Shown: positions 40,251 to 49,919, counted from the first letter of the stretch. The stretch is 63,117 nt of DNA from Okeania sp. SIO3I5 (GCF_010672085.1 NZ_JAAHHT010000002.1:5421-68537); one strand, 5' to 3'. The notes: generated by a model not told the origin, from the letters alone. Numbers and translations: made by a program.

Positions 40251-41003
40251 TATTTTAGACTTTAATAGGAGGTAAATAAGAATGAATTTAGAGACATACA
40301 CTCAAAATGAAATAAATTTTGTGAATGACCATTATCAAGATAATTTACTGAAAGAACTAAGTCAGAAATTCAAAAAGGATGGCTATGTGAAACTAAAAAA
40401 TTTTATAAGACTAAAACCTTATCAGTTAATTATGGAAGAAATAAGTATTTTAGAACAAATAGCCACACACAAGAACTTTACTATGAAACCATATAACACT
40501 CCAAGACAACTTTCGGTTATAGGTGGCTCACAAATAGTCAATAATTCCCCTTTTTTACTGAGTCTTTATTACAGTTCTGAAGTTAGATCTGTTTTAACTA
40601 AAATTGTTGATGAAAAGATTGTTGAATGTAGGCATCCAGAAGAATTTATGGTAATTAATTTTTTGTTAAATAAAAGATCAACCCACGGATGGCATTTAGA
40701 CGATCCACCATATGCACTGATCATATTTATTGAATCTCCTTCCTGCTATAGTGACGGAGGACTATTAGAGTTCATTTCTGATTGGAAAGATTTTTGCAAA
40801 AGAAATGATTTTCATCCTTACAAAGACATTGAGCAAGCAGTCAAGAAGGCAAAAAAGCTTGGCTATGTTCATCAACATTGGCATGAAAAGCAAGATGCTT
40901 ATATTTTAAGAGCAGACAAAAATCTTCATAGAGCATTGACTTAATCCAAGAATAACGATATAATACGTTAAAAAGCATACCATTATACTGCACTCAAGCA
41001 TAC

Positions 41004-42086
41004 ATGAAATCCATCAGAACCAAGCTGAAACTTAATAATAAACAGAAAACTCTAATGGCTCAACACGCTGGCTATTCGAGGTGGTGTTATAACTGGGGTT
41101 TAAGTTTGTGGAATGCTGCCTATCAGAAAGGTTACAAGCCAAATGCTCGTAAGTTGAGAGAGGTTTTTACCAATCACACAAAACCACTTTATCCTTGGAT
41201 GAAAAACTTGTCGTCTAAAGTTTATCAGTATGCTTTCCGAAACTTAGGTGAAGCATTTAAGAGGTTCTTTAAAGGATTAGGAAAACACCCAAGGTTTAAG
41301 AAGAAAGGTAAACATGATTCATTCACAATAGATAATTGTGCAAAACTAATAGAACTAAATGGATGGAATCACAAATTACCTTTTATTGGTATGGTCAAAA
41401 CTTATGAACCCGTTGAAGCAACAACTAAAAAAATTACCATTAGTAGACAGGCAGGTGATTGGTACTTAAGTTTGAGTTATGAATTTACTCCAATTTCAAC
41501 TCCAAAAACTACTGAAGTTGTAGGTGTTGATTTAGGAGTAAAAACCTTAGCAACTTTAAGCACAGGAGTTGTTTTTCCTGGTGCTAAATCGTACAAGAAA
41601 TTTGAAAGCAAGCTCTCTAAGTTACAATACCTTAACCGCAATAAAAAGGTTGGTTCAGCTAACTGGCAAAAAGCACAACAGAAGATAGCTAGGCTACATA
41701 GGCGAGTAGCTAACATCCGTAAAGATGGACTTCATAAATTAACAACACATTTAGCCAAGAACCACGGCAGTGTTGTCATAGAAGACCTAAATGTATCTGG
41801 AATGCTAGCTAATCACAAACTAGCTAAATCAATTGCAGATCAAGGATTTTATGAATTTAGGCGACAGCTTGAGTATAAAACTCAGTGGTACGGCTCTGAG
41901 CTAGTAGTTGTTGATAGATTTTTTCCATCATCAAAAACTTGCTCTAACTGCGGTCACGTCCAAGATATGCCATTAAACCTGAGAACTTATGATTGCCCAG
42001 AGTGTGGGTTGTCAATAGACCGAGATTTGAACGCAAGTATAAATTTAAGAAATGCGGTCGGCTTGACCGTCAATGTCTGTGGATGA
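41004..42086 (+). CDS. tnpB: TnpB, RNA-guided endonuclease of the IS200/IS605 family
   Basis: 360 residues. The N-terminal wedge/REC part has YSRWCYNWGLSLWNAAY, and HPRFKKKGKHDSFTI follows. The RuvC nuclease residues are all present: Asp176 (GVDLGVKTL), Glu260 (VVIEDLNVSGM) and Asp341 (DRDLNASINL). The zinc ribbon has Cys313, Cys316, Cys331 and Cys334. The protein stops soon after NLRNAVGLTVNVCG; many relatives have a longer disordered tail, and a shifted-frame remnant of it can be read after the stop. The catalytic core therefore seems whole. TnpB cuts DNA next to a short motif, using an RNA made from the element's right end. Confidence 0.92.
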   Translation: MKSIRTKLKLNNKQKTLMAQHAGYSRWCYNWGLSLWNAAYQKGYKPNARKLREVFTNHTKPLYPWMKNLSSKVYQYAFRNLGEAFKRFFKGLGKHPRFKKKGKHDSFTIDNCAKLIELNGWNHKLPFIGMVKTYEPVEATTKKITISRQAGDWYLSLSYEFTPISTPKTTEVVGVDLGVKTLATLSTGVVFPGAKSYKKFESKLSKLQYLNRNKKVGSANWQKAQQKIARLHRRVANIRKDGLHKLTTHLAKNHGSVVIEDLNVSGMLANHKLAKSIADQGFYEFRRQLEYKTQWYGSELVVVDRFFPSSKTCSNCGHVQDMPLNLRTYDCPECGLSIDRDLNASINLRNAVGLTVNVCG

Positions 42087-42176
42087 GTAACCGCCGACGG
42101 CCTCAGTTGAAGCAGGAAGTAAACAGTAAAATATCACGTTATGTGACGTTTTATATCGGTTTTATGAAGCAGTTAC
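42000..42176 (+). ncRNA. Predicted omega/reRNA at the right end of the TnpB element
   Basis: By analogy with known TnpB elements, the guide-RNA scaffold overlaps the 3' end of tnpB and ends at the right element boundary. The guide is the host sequence just past it, starting at 42177 (tgaattaaatagcg). The segment 42087-42120 (accgccgacggcctcagttg) can form small GC-rich hairpins. Boundaries are inferred, not observed. Confidence 0.35.
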
Positions 42177-42486
42177 TGAATTAAATAGCGATCAATACAA
42201 ACGTATAGCAATTAACTTAGCCTGGGAAAATAAAGAAGGCTTAGAATACGGTAACACTGCAACTTTGTTGTATGGTAACAAAATTTAAAATAAGCTAGAT
42301 AATCAAAGCATGATCACCAGAATTATAATTGTAGTAAGTGCAATAATCGTCGCTGTATACAGACTGTTCTCAAGCCAACACATGGAGTAGAAAGAGTTTG
42401 TGGGTAATCGCTACTTTCATGCAACAAAGCTCATATCCGATAATAATAAAATCAATTACTTCTCCCTACTCCCTACTCCCTACTCC

Positions 42487-44007
42487 CTAATTATTATTTC
42501 TACGACGATTATTGCCACCACCACCACCACCACCAAAGAATAAGTTAGAGGTATCTTGTTGTAAAGACCGGAAAAACAACACTAATTCCAGTGAACTTCT
42601 GATCGGAAGTGTATATTTCTCAAATTGATTGGTAATTTGATCTATCCAAGTGCGATCGATAACAATTATATCCTCATTCTGAAGTAAAATATTTTGAGAA
42701 TCATCGCCAAATATGGCTTTTTCTCCATTCAGCTCCCGCCTAACTATTTTCCCTTTTTCTTTGTCAAATCGAATTAAATTAATTCCTTTCAAATCTGCCG
42801 AATCTAATACTATACCATTGAGAATATCTATTAATCTGCTACCATTCGGGAGATTAGTAGTCGCCAAGGTATCATTAGGATTACTAAAAATACGAATAGT
42901 AATTTGTTGTTGACTCAAAGTCGATTTACTAACTAACTCCCGATCATAACCAAAGTCTGACCCTCGTTGTAATGTGGGTACAATCACAGCATCCCCATCC
43001 TTTAAAGGAATATTGGGCAACTCAGTAGAATTTTGCAAAGGAGTATATAAATCAATTGTTTCCTCAACTACACTACCATCACCTAATGTACGGCGAATTA
43101 AAATTTGTCGTAGATCAGCAGTCAGAGAAGCACCACCAGCAGCTAATAAAGCAGAAGATACCTGATTTGCAGGGTAATAACCAGGTCGAGTTACTTCTCC
43201 ATTCACAGTAACAATACCAGTAGCTACAGCTCCTGCCTGACTATAATTAGTGAGTAATTCTCTGTCTTTCTCTTGGGGTGTAATAGATCTCTGAGAAGGT
43301 ATAATTACCACATCCCCATCTTCTAAACGTAAATCAGGAGGAGAACCACCTTCTTGTAGTGGGGTTAAAATATTTACTATCTGACTAACTACAGAACCAT
43401 CAGCTAATGTTCGACGCACTTCTATATTCCGTAGGTCTGCTGTAAAAGTTGTGCCACCTGCTGCTGATAAAGCATCTGAAATTTGATAATTTCCTCCTAC
43501 TGGATAATAACCAGGTCTTGTAATTTCTCCAGCAATTGTAACTCGGACTGGACGTTGCACAACTAAAGATATAGATACTTCTGGATTAATGATAAATTTA
43601 CTTAGCTCAGAGGTAATTTTTGCTATTGCTTCTAATATAGTTAAATCTTGCAGTAATATAGTTCCGATGAGAGGCATTTGAATAGTACCTTCTGGACCTA
43701 TAATTGTTGCTGCATTTAGGTCAGGAAATCTTTGAACTTGAATCGAAAGTTGGTCTCCTGGTCCAAGTAAGTAACGTCTTAATCGTAAATCTGGGTCTGA
43801 GTCGAAGTTAGGATCTAAGGGTGGAGAACCTATAGATGGAGATTTTATGTTAGTTTGTGGAATATTTTGTTGAGAGTTATTAGGTAATTGGAGTTGCCCA
43901 TAAGCAGTTTTGGGAAACACTAACCCAGATAAGGAAAATATTATTGTACTAGAGTAAAAGTTGGCTAAGGATAAAGAAATTAACTTTCGAGAATGGTGAT
44001 TAATCAT
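42487..44007 (-). CDS. Polysaccharide export protein with SLBB domains (Wza-like)
   Basis: 506 residues. A signal peptide-like N-terminus (LISLSLANFYSSTIIFSLSG) is followed by the Poly_export domain beginning YLLGPGDQLSIQVQRFPDL and several SLBB repeats (ITRPGYYPVGGNYQISDALS, then VTRPGYYPANQ with LLAAGG). It should form the outer-membrane export pore for the polysaccharide handled by the Wzc-like protein. The C-terminus ends with seven glycines and NNRRRNNN, an unusual low-complexity tail encoded by a cca triplet run at 42509-42534. No lipobox cysteine is seen. Confidence 0.92.
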   Translation of the reverse strand: MINHHSRKLISLSLANFYSSTIIFSLSGLVFPKTAYGQLQLPNNSQQNIPQTNIKSPSIGSPPLDPNFDSDPDLRLRRYLLGPGDQLSIQVQRFPDLNAATIIGPEGTIQMPLIGTILLQDLTILEAIAKITSELSKFIINPEVSISLVVQRPVRVTIAGEITRPGYYPVGGNYQISDALSAAGGTTFTADLRNIEVRRTLADGSVVSQIVNILTPLQEGGSPPDLRLEDGDVVIIPSQRSITPQEKDRELLTNYSQAGAVATGIVTVNGEVTRPGYYPANQVSSALLAAGGASLTADLRQILIRRTLGDGSVVEETIDLYTPLQNSTELPNIPLKDGDAVIVPTLQRGSDFGYDRELVSKSTLSQQQITIRIFSNPNDTLATTNLPNGSRLIDILNGIVLDSADLKGINLIRFDKEKGKIVRRELNGEKAIFGDDSQNILLQNEDIIVIDRTWIDQITNQFEKYTLPIRSSLELVLFFRSLQQDTSNLFFGGGGGGGNNRRRNNN

Positions 44008-44684
44008 AAGCTTTGAAGTTGCTTTGTGTAATTAAGTTTTTGTTGTAGGGTCGGCAAATATTTGCTCGCCCTAATCAGGAGTCTAGGCTAAAATTTTGGG
44101 AAAAAACTTAAATTCCTAACCTGATTTCTCTCCCTCTTATCCCCCAGTATCTATATATTATAACAATCCTATCCCATGAAAATCGTGTATCTTGCCAGAG
44201 TTATACCATTTTACTTTCAGGATGTCACAAATAGTTTCAAAGTTATAATGTCAAATAATCTGTTCAAAAGCGATCTTTAAGAACACAAAAATAATTCCAA
44301 TTACTAATTCAAACATAGCCAAAATAAAAAATGGTAAAAATATCTGAAAATTTATAGCAAAGAAAATAATTATAATATTAAATATCAGCCAAATTAAACC
44401 ATAGGAAATTTTAAATGTGATAAATAATTTGACCTTGATTATCAGAAATAATCGCCAAAATTTTTGTTATTTAAACTTTTCAGCCAATATAATCTTAACT
44501 TATGACTTTTGAGTTTTGACTTTTGTGAAACGATATAACTAATTTTGGTTCGTCATATTTAACAGACCTCTCCGGAAAAGAGGGAACAGGGAACAGGGAA
44601 CAGGGAACAGGGAACAGGAAGAAGTAATTGATAATTTCTGGATAAGAATTGATTCTATTTTTAATTTTCGGAGACGTCTAACGA
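44008..44684. other. Spacer, no gene; short 'gggaacag' tandem repeat
   Basis: AT-rich DNA without a convincing frame. At 44580-44616 a 7-base unit, gggaaca, is repeated about five times. The phrase 'cctctccgg..aagagg' before it (44569-44583) resembles sequence at 59.11 and 59.29 kb, a further dispersed repeat. Confidence 0.45.
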
Positions 44685-45407
44685 TTATTTGAACGCTTCT
44701 ATCATCAGTGATGCTTGAATTTTTTGCCCTATGGATATAAGTTGTGGCAGATAGGGTTCAATATCTCCTAACGGTTCGATAGGAAATAGAATATTTACTG
44801 CTACCCAAGGTAAGCGTTTTTTAGATAGCATAGCCGATCTATCCTGCCAAAACCAATCACCAGTTTCTGGACTTCCGCCTCCAGGCCAAGCATACCACTG
44901 CATCACTGCATAAGTTTGTTTATTTGTCCAACCTCGAAAGAATCTAGCTTCTATATTAGAAGATTGCTTTTCTGAGACTGTAGTTACATTCCCATTGTCT
45001 GCTATTTCCAAAGTAAATTTAACTCGTTTATGGGAATCTGTTTTCCAGCGATTAAAGCCGTTTATATCCATCCATTCTACTTGAGGTTTGTCTTTTGGTC
45101 CACTGGGAGTTAACAGAAACAAAATTACAGATCGATTATCCTGTTCAACTTTTTGTAGCAACCATTTATGGTCAGCAATTGGTATTTTTTGATGGGATAT
45201 TGTTTCCCAATCAGAAATAGTTAATCCGTTTTCTCTTATTTGTTTTAAGTCTTTGAAATTAGTCATTTGGGGTGTATTTTTCCATGACCATTTTCCTGTT
45301 ATATAACCAGGAACAGCGCCTACTACTAAAACAATTAACAGAAGTACAACTAATATTACTTTTGAAAGTTGATATTTATGTAATTTTTTTAAACTATAAA
45401 TCATCAT
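44685..45407 (-). CDS. Cyanoexosortase-associated protein (EpsI-like)
   Basis: 240 residues. One membrane helix is at 13-36 (LSKVILVVLLLIVLVVGAVPG). The soluble part has WETISHQKIPIADHKWLLQ, VEWMDINGFNRWKTDSHKR and YAVMQWYAWPGGGSPETGDW. The last ones are typical of the partner proteins encoded beside cyanobacterial exosortases. It lies 192 bp downstream of the exosortase gene on the same strand. The role is presumed to be processing or delivery of PEP-CTERM-type substrates, by family association only. Confidence 0.8.
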   Translation of the reverse strand: MMIYSLKKLHKYQLSKVILVVLLLIVLVVGAVPGYITGKWSWKNTPQMTNFKDLKQIRENGLTISDWETISHQKIPIADHKWLLQKVEQDNRSVILFLLTPSGPKDKPQVEWMDINGFNRWKTDSHKRVKFTLEIADNGNVTTVSEKQSSNIEARFFRGWTNKQTYAVMQWYAWPGGGSPETGDWFWQDRSAMLSKKRLPWVAVNILFPIEPLGDIEPYLPQLISIGQKIQASLMIEAFK

Positions 45408-45489
45408 AAAACTCTCTTGAATTTTATCAATTTTTTGAGATTTACTTCAGTTAAAGCAAATCTCAAAAATATACTTTTAATTTAATTAT

Positions 45490-45582
45490 GACTTACGCAA
45501 AAACCGGGTTTACCAACGAAATTTATTGATTTGAAAAAGAATTATCAGGGCAATAAAACCGGTTTCCTTTGGTGCGTCAGTC
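45490..45582. repeat. 93-bp imperfect inverted repeat ('gacttacgca' family)
   Basis: The left arm gacttacgcaaaaaccgggt faces a right arm aaaaccggtttcctttggtg ending in gcgtcagtc. Related ends occur at 9421, 10321 and 61590. It lies between the cyanoexosortase gene and its partner. Confidence 0.5.
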
Positions 45583-45599
45583 TAGTTTAGTAAATTAGT

Positions 45600-46493
45600 C
45601 TATGTATCAGATTCATTTGGAGAATCAACTGAATTTGTGAAATAATCATCTATCCAATTCATAATTGGAAACAATAAAATCAATGTACAGGCAGAATACA
45701 TATCTCCACCCCATCCATCATGTAACCAATGAAAAGCTTCATCCTGTCCTGTACCATGAAAAATTGTTAGTACAGTATTTCTCACAATATTTGCACTGAC
45801 ACTAATTAATACTGTACTAACCAGTAAAAAAATTGTCTTAGCGCGACTCGCTATAGCCCCAGTCCAATAAAGTAACATTAGAGAAACATAGAGACTGGTA
45901 AATAACATTTTTAAACCTGCACAATGGGGTGCAACCTCAACAATTCTATCCCCGACATATAAATATATTTGCTCAACAATAACCTCCATGTTCAACTGAG
46001 TCAAAATAAACCCGGCAACTGTAGCAATAAACTTCTGTATAGGTAAGGCATAAGGTTCAATTAAATAGGGAATATAATTAGGACTAGCAAGCAAAATAAA
46101 GAGTAATGGCATACCCATTAATTTTAAACCAGGTATCCCTTTAAACCAAAGGCAAATTCCCGCCAATATTATTGGAAAAGATAAGTTTATTAAGTCTGGA
46201 ATCCCACTGATATACCAAACTCCTGCAATTCCTAATAATACTCCTCCCAAGGGATGAGAAATATCTGGTAAGTTTTCCCATTTTTGGCGATTATTCCAAG
46301 CAATATAACCAGCAAAAGGTAAACCTATTATTCCATGACTAAAGTATTCATGTTCTATGCTGATACTTTTATTTAGCCACCCATCATACCAATATATGAT
46401 GAGCGGAGCATACATCAGAAATATTAAAGCAGCGATCGCTATTGTCAGTAAATTTTGCTCAATGGCAATAGGAAATTTTCGAGGAGTTTGCAT
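45600..46493 (-). CDS. Cyanoexosortase (probably type B), membrane transpeptidase
   Basis: 297 residues with about eight membrane helices. The exosortase catalytic triad is visible: Cys191 (VAPHCAGLKML), Arg238 (SANIVRNTVL) and His258 (AFHWLHDGWGG). IEHEYFSHGIIGLPFAGYI near residue 46 is typical of cyanobacterial members. The enzyme is thought to cleave C-terminal PEP-like sorting signals and attach proteins to the cell surface or EPS. No obvious PEP-CTERM substrate gene lies in this window. It sits between the DegT aminotransferase and its partner on the minus strand. Confidence 0.9.
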   Translation of the reverse strand: MQTPRKFPIAIEQNLLTIAIAALIFLMYAPLIIYWYDGWLNKSISIEHEYFSHGIIGLPFAGYIAWNNRQKWENLPDISHPLGGVLLGIAGVWYISGIPDLINLSFPIILAGICLWFKGIPGLKLMGMPLLFILLASPNYIPYLIEPYALPIQKFIATVAGFILTQLNMEVIVEQIYLYVGDRIVEVAPHCAGLKMLFTSLYVSLMLLYWTGAIASRAKTIFLLVSTVLISVSANIVRNTVLTIFHGTGQDEAFHWLHDGWGGDMYSACTLILLFPIMNWIDDYFTNSVDSPNESDT

Positions 46494-47089
46494 TTTTTTT
46501 GGTTCTATTGATTACTATTTAAACAGTTAATTTTTGGATTTAAAATCAAACATAAACTAAACTGTTTTTGAACTTTTATATTTATGAAAAATAATATTAT
46601 ATTTCTCTATTTATTAATAGAATAATTAAAATTACTTAGTTTTAGATTATAGTTTTATGATAACACCCTGAATTGAAAATCAATGCAGTTAATAATTACT
46701 TTAAGCATTAATCTAGCTCGCAGTTACTATTTCAGTTTTCATGCTGAATAAACAGCTTTTTTTTCCTTAAAAGGGAGAGGCTTTAGACCTGATTTTTTAG
46801 TAATAGCCAAGTGAGAACTATTATGCCAATAATTATTAAACCAAGAAACTGTAAGTTCGATAATTAGGCAAGGAGATTTTAAATAGGTTCTATAAACCTG
46901 ATGCTGATGGCTGAATACTTACCACTTATAATCTTAAATAATTTCCTTGCTTAAATTATTCCTTTTTTCTTACTTTTGAATTTCGTGAAATATTCCTTTT
47001 TTGTGACTTTTGAATTTTGAATTTCGTGAAATATTCCTTTTTTGTGAATTTTGACTTTTGACTTTTGACTTTTGAATTTCGTGAAACGA
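46494..47089. other. Spacer with repeats, no gene
   Basis: A partial 'gggagaggctttagacc' element lies at 46763-46800. Near 46970-47085 the phrase 'tttgaatttcgtgaaa' recurs three times with 'tattccttttttgtga' between copies, and the last copy abuts the stop of the aminotransferase gene. Confidence 0.5.
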
Positions 47090-48223
47090 TTACTTATCAA
47101 TAATTTGAGTAATTGTTTCAACAACGTGATTAATTTGTTCTTCGCTAATTACAGGATAGATAGGTAAAGACAAAATCTGTTGACTTAAAGTTTCACTATT
47201 AGGAAAATCTCCTTTTTTGTACCCTAAATTTTCGTAAGCTGGTTGGAGATGACAGGGTATAGGGTAATGAATACCCACAGAAATTCCTGCTGCTCCTAAT
47301 TTCTCTTTCAGCGTATCCCGGTCAATTGGAGATTTGTCAGTGACTCGAATCACATATAAATGATAAATATGACCAGTACCACTCAAATTCTGTATTGGAA
47401 TAATACCTTTCTCTTTCATGGGACTGAGGAGGGTATCGTATTTTTGAGCTGCTTGGTTGCGATCGCTATTCCAACCTTCTAAGTAAGGAAGTTTGACATT
47501 TAGTACGGCAGCCTGTATAGTATCCAATCTACTATTAGTACCTGGTTCCTCATGGACATATTTACGAGGCGCTCCATAATTACGGAGACTTCGCATTTTA
47601 CTTGCCACCTCTAGATCGTTAGTAAGAACCATTCCTCCATCCCCAAAACAACCTAAATTTTTACTGGGATAAAAGCTAAACCCAGCAGCAATACCGATAC
47701 TTCCACCACGATATCCTTCTCTTTCTGCTAAATGGGCTTGGGCTGCATCTTCAAATATAATTAGATTATTAGCTTGAGCAAAATCTTTAAGTTCGGTAGG
47801 AGCTACCATTTGACCATAAAGGTGTACTGGCAATATTACCTTAGTTTTAGATGTAACAGCTTTTTGAGCAGCTTCCAAGTCAATTAAGGCAGTTTCAGCA
47901 TGGCAGTCTACTAACACTGGGGTAGCACCAGAATGAAGTACACCTATTAAAGTAGCAATAAATGTATTAGCTGGTAAAATTACCTCATCTCCTGGAGCAA
48001 CACCACAAGCTTGAAGTCCAAGTTTTATGGCATCTGTGCCACAAGCAACTCCAATGGCATTTTCAACTCCACAAGCTGCTGCAAATGAAGACTCAAATTT
48101 TTCTACTGCTTTTCCGAGTATAAAATCTCCTCTTTCTAATACTTCCTGAATAGAATTTTCTAGTTCAATTTTCAGTGGTTGATGTTGGAGTTTGAGGTCA
48201 ACAAATGGAATATTTTTTGGCAT
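47090..48223 (-). CDS. DegT/DnrJ/EryC1/StrS family sugar aminotransferase
   Basis: 377 residues, PLP-dependent. IPFVDLKLQHQPLKIELENS, the cofactor segment VACGTDAIKLGLQACGV, LPVHLYGQMV, IIFEDAAQAHLAE, and the Schiff-base Lys188 in SFYPSKNLGCFGDGG are the family landmarks. It transfers an amino group to a keto-sugar nucleotide, as in making amino sugars for surface polysaccharides. It is the first gene of the minus-strand polysaccharide set, with 596 bp to the next gene. Confidence 0.93.
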   Translation of the reverse strand: MPKNIPFVDLKLQHQPLKIELENSIQEVLERGDFILGKAVEKFESSFAAACGVENAIGVACGTDAIKLGLQACGVAPGDEVILPANTFIATLIGVLHSGATPVLVDCHAETALIDLEAAQKAVTSKTKVILPVHLYGQMVAPTELKDFAQANNLIIFEDAAQAHLAEREGYRGGSIGIAAGFSFYPSKNLGCFGDGGMVLTNDLEVASKMRSLRNYGAPRKYVHEEPGTNSRLDTIQAAVLNVKLPYLEGWNSDRNQAAQKYDTLLSPMKEKGIIPIQNLSGTGHIYHLYVIRVTDKSPIDRDTLKEKLGAAGISVGIHYPIPCHLQPAYENLGYKKGDFPNSETLSQQILSLPIYPVISEEQINHVVETITQIIDK

Positions 48224-48730
48224 TATGTTCAGATAATATTAATGGGTAAACTACCAGGCATTAAATTAAAAATTATGATGCTAGCTTTTCGTAGCTCTTC
48301 ACTATATCCCACATAGTTAGCTTTTACTGACCATTTGCAAATTTTTCCATTGTGGCATTTATTTCTTTTGCCAACTCTGGATGTACCTTACAATTTAGTA
48401 GGATATAAGTAGGTATGCACAAAAAAGCTTAACTACATTAAGTTTTGTCAATTAACTCTAAGCTTTGATCTACAGATAATTTGAGGGTAATTTACATTTT
48501 TTTACATAGCAACAAATTTTAACACCGACCTGACCTAATTAGTTGTGATCTGTCTACTCACCATAGTTTAACTCCACAGAATTATGATGGTCAGAACTAA
48601 ATTTTTTTTGATTTCGGTTTTAGCCTATCACGGCAAAGATGGTCAATATAATACAACTTAGCATCACTCTTGTTAGAGATACTAATCACTTCAAACACTA
48701 TTTTTCACTGTTGGTACTGTATCTCATAAA

Positions 48731-48922
48731 CCTGAAATATGCTGTAATTTTGAAGAATATGTATTTGATAGTTATCCAAAGTAGCTACATTTATTTTATT
48801 TGTAGGCAGAATTAACCTGAAATACGCTTTAATTTTGAAGAATATGTATTTGATAGTTATCCAAAGTAGCTACATTTATCCAAAGTAGCTACATTTATTT
48901 TTTTTATTTGTAGGCAGCATTA
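48731..48922. repeat. Direct repeat, two units of ~85 and ~107 bp
   Basis: Both units share gctgtaattttgaagaatat (second unit with one change) and gttatccaaagtagctacat, ending in tttgtaggcag. The second unit contains an internal duplication of atccaaagtagctacattt. Confidence 0.85.
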
Positions 48923-48944
48923 ATAACTTTTACTGCCTACTTTT
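48910..48944 (+). terminator. Terminator-like hairpin without an upstream gene
   Basis: Arms gtaggcag and ctgcctac (8 bp, 15-base loop) are followed by tttt. Nothing coding lies upstream on the plus strand for more than 6 kb apart from mobile DNA, so it may end an unannotated small RNA or simply be part of the repeat. Confidence 0.4.
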
Positions 48945-49919
48945 AGGGCCTTGATGTTATATTTGATACATTAATTTTGTATCTGATTTTAGATATATTG
49001 ACCGTATATCTACCTAAAATATTTATAGACTATACAGATTGTACACGTGGGAAAAAGCAAAAAGCCTAAAATCCAAGTGGTGTAAACAGATAAGGCTAGA
49101 ATTGCTGCTGTTAACTCAACAATGTCTATAATAATTGAAGCAAGCTTTCTCTTGGGTAGCATAATTTACCTATAAATTCAGTAATTTCTCTATTGCCAAA
49201 CACGTAAAAGATAGGTAAATTAATAATATACCCAGGTTCACTCGGTATACACACATTTCCTAAAATACTGTTTACGGTATTTGCAAATGCTCTATTCAAA
49301 TTGAGATAAAAGCTTTAAAAACTTTTATTTATGGCTAATAAGGCACTCGTCGGGTCGCCAAACTTTTTCGAGTGCCTAGAAATGTGTACTCTACTTGATA
49401 TAAAAATAGCGCATAGTTATAGGATATAGCATTTTTACAAAGAAAGTCAACTATTGGTAGAAAAAGTTTTTGGTTAAGTTATGGGTATGGTGAGAGACTG
49501 TCTGTAAGTCTTAGTTAACAATGGTTTTGAGCAATATTATTCTGATAGATGCGCTTGTGTAACTGGCTTCAGAATTCAGAAGATCCAGGAGAGTATTCAA
49601 GCGAGTTGATCGCCAGTAAGTAAATTAATACTCCATCCTTATTCCCCATTCCCCTTATTTTTTCTGGAGGCAGGTTGGCTAAAAATTTGATCCCAAAAAG
49701 TTTTCACCTTGCTTGTCACCCCTTTAGGGTTAAGCTAAGTATTAGAAGTAATTTCCCTGAGAATTTTTTTGTTTGTTTAGCTCTACATAAATCTACATAA
49801 AAAAACAAAAAAATAGACATTATGGAATATCGAACTGATAATTAATTCCGAAAAATTACATCTACCTACATGGGTAGCCATTATTATATAGTTATTAATT
49901 TTAAATAGGGAAAAAACAA

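Larger units (their letters stand above)
40941..42176 (+). mobile_element. IS200/IS605-family tnpB-only transposon (IS1341-type)
   Basis: Boundaries are deduced from the split host gene: excising 40941-42176 joins gcattgac to tgaattaaat and restores the frame. The left flank is TTGAC, resembling known IS200/IS605 target sites, and there is no target duplication. The element carries a single gene, tnpB, on the plus strand, with 63 bp before it and 90 bp after. No tnpA is present, so it must be mobilised in trans or is immobile. Confidence 0.75.
40282..42288 (+). pseudogene. BesD-like non-heme iron oxygenase gene split by a TnpB element
   Basis: The upstream part (40282-40940) starts with ATG after taggaggtaa and encodes KDGYVKLKNF, a GGSQIVNNSPFLLSLYYSSE segment and STHGWHLDDPPYALIIFIE. 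It ends at DAYILRADKNLHRALT. After the transposon, 42178-42288 gives ELNSDQYKRIAINLAWENK to the end GNTATLLYGNKI. The join at 40940/42177 restores one frame of about 256 residues. The layout resembles the amino-acid halogenase/hydroxylase family containing BesD. The metal motif is HxD (His-Leu-Asp), not the HxG of halogenases, so I expect a hydroxylase ancestor. The family assignment is by eye. Confidence 0.7.
48224..49919. other. 1.7-kb non-coding region upstream of recA, with hairpins
   Basis: No frame is credible. It holds the direct repeat at 48731-48922, a terminator-like hairpin at 48910-48944, and a perfect 9-bp stem at 49341-49349/49369-49377 (aggcactcg with cgagtgcct, 19-base loop). 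A small palindrome (ctacc..gggtag) lies at 49862-49877 in the recA leader. I found no tRNA or known riboswitch, and no clear LexA box before recA. Confidence 0.5.

Noticed and set aside
41993-42184. A separate 63-codon plus-strand frame at the end of tnpB
   Set aside because: It is a shadow frame overlapping the tnpB 3' end and the right end of the element, where an RNA scaffold is expected.
42310-42390. 26-codon hydrophobic frame after the split oxygenase
   Set aside because: It starts ATG ATC ACC with no ribosome site and lies in a short spacer. The length is too small to judge.
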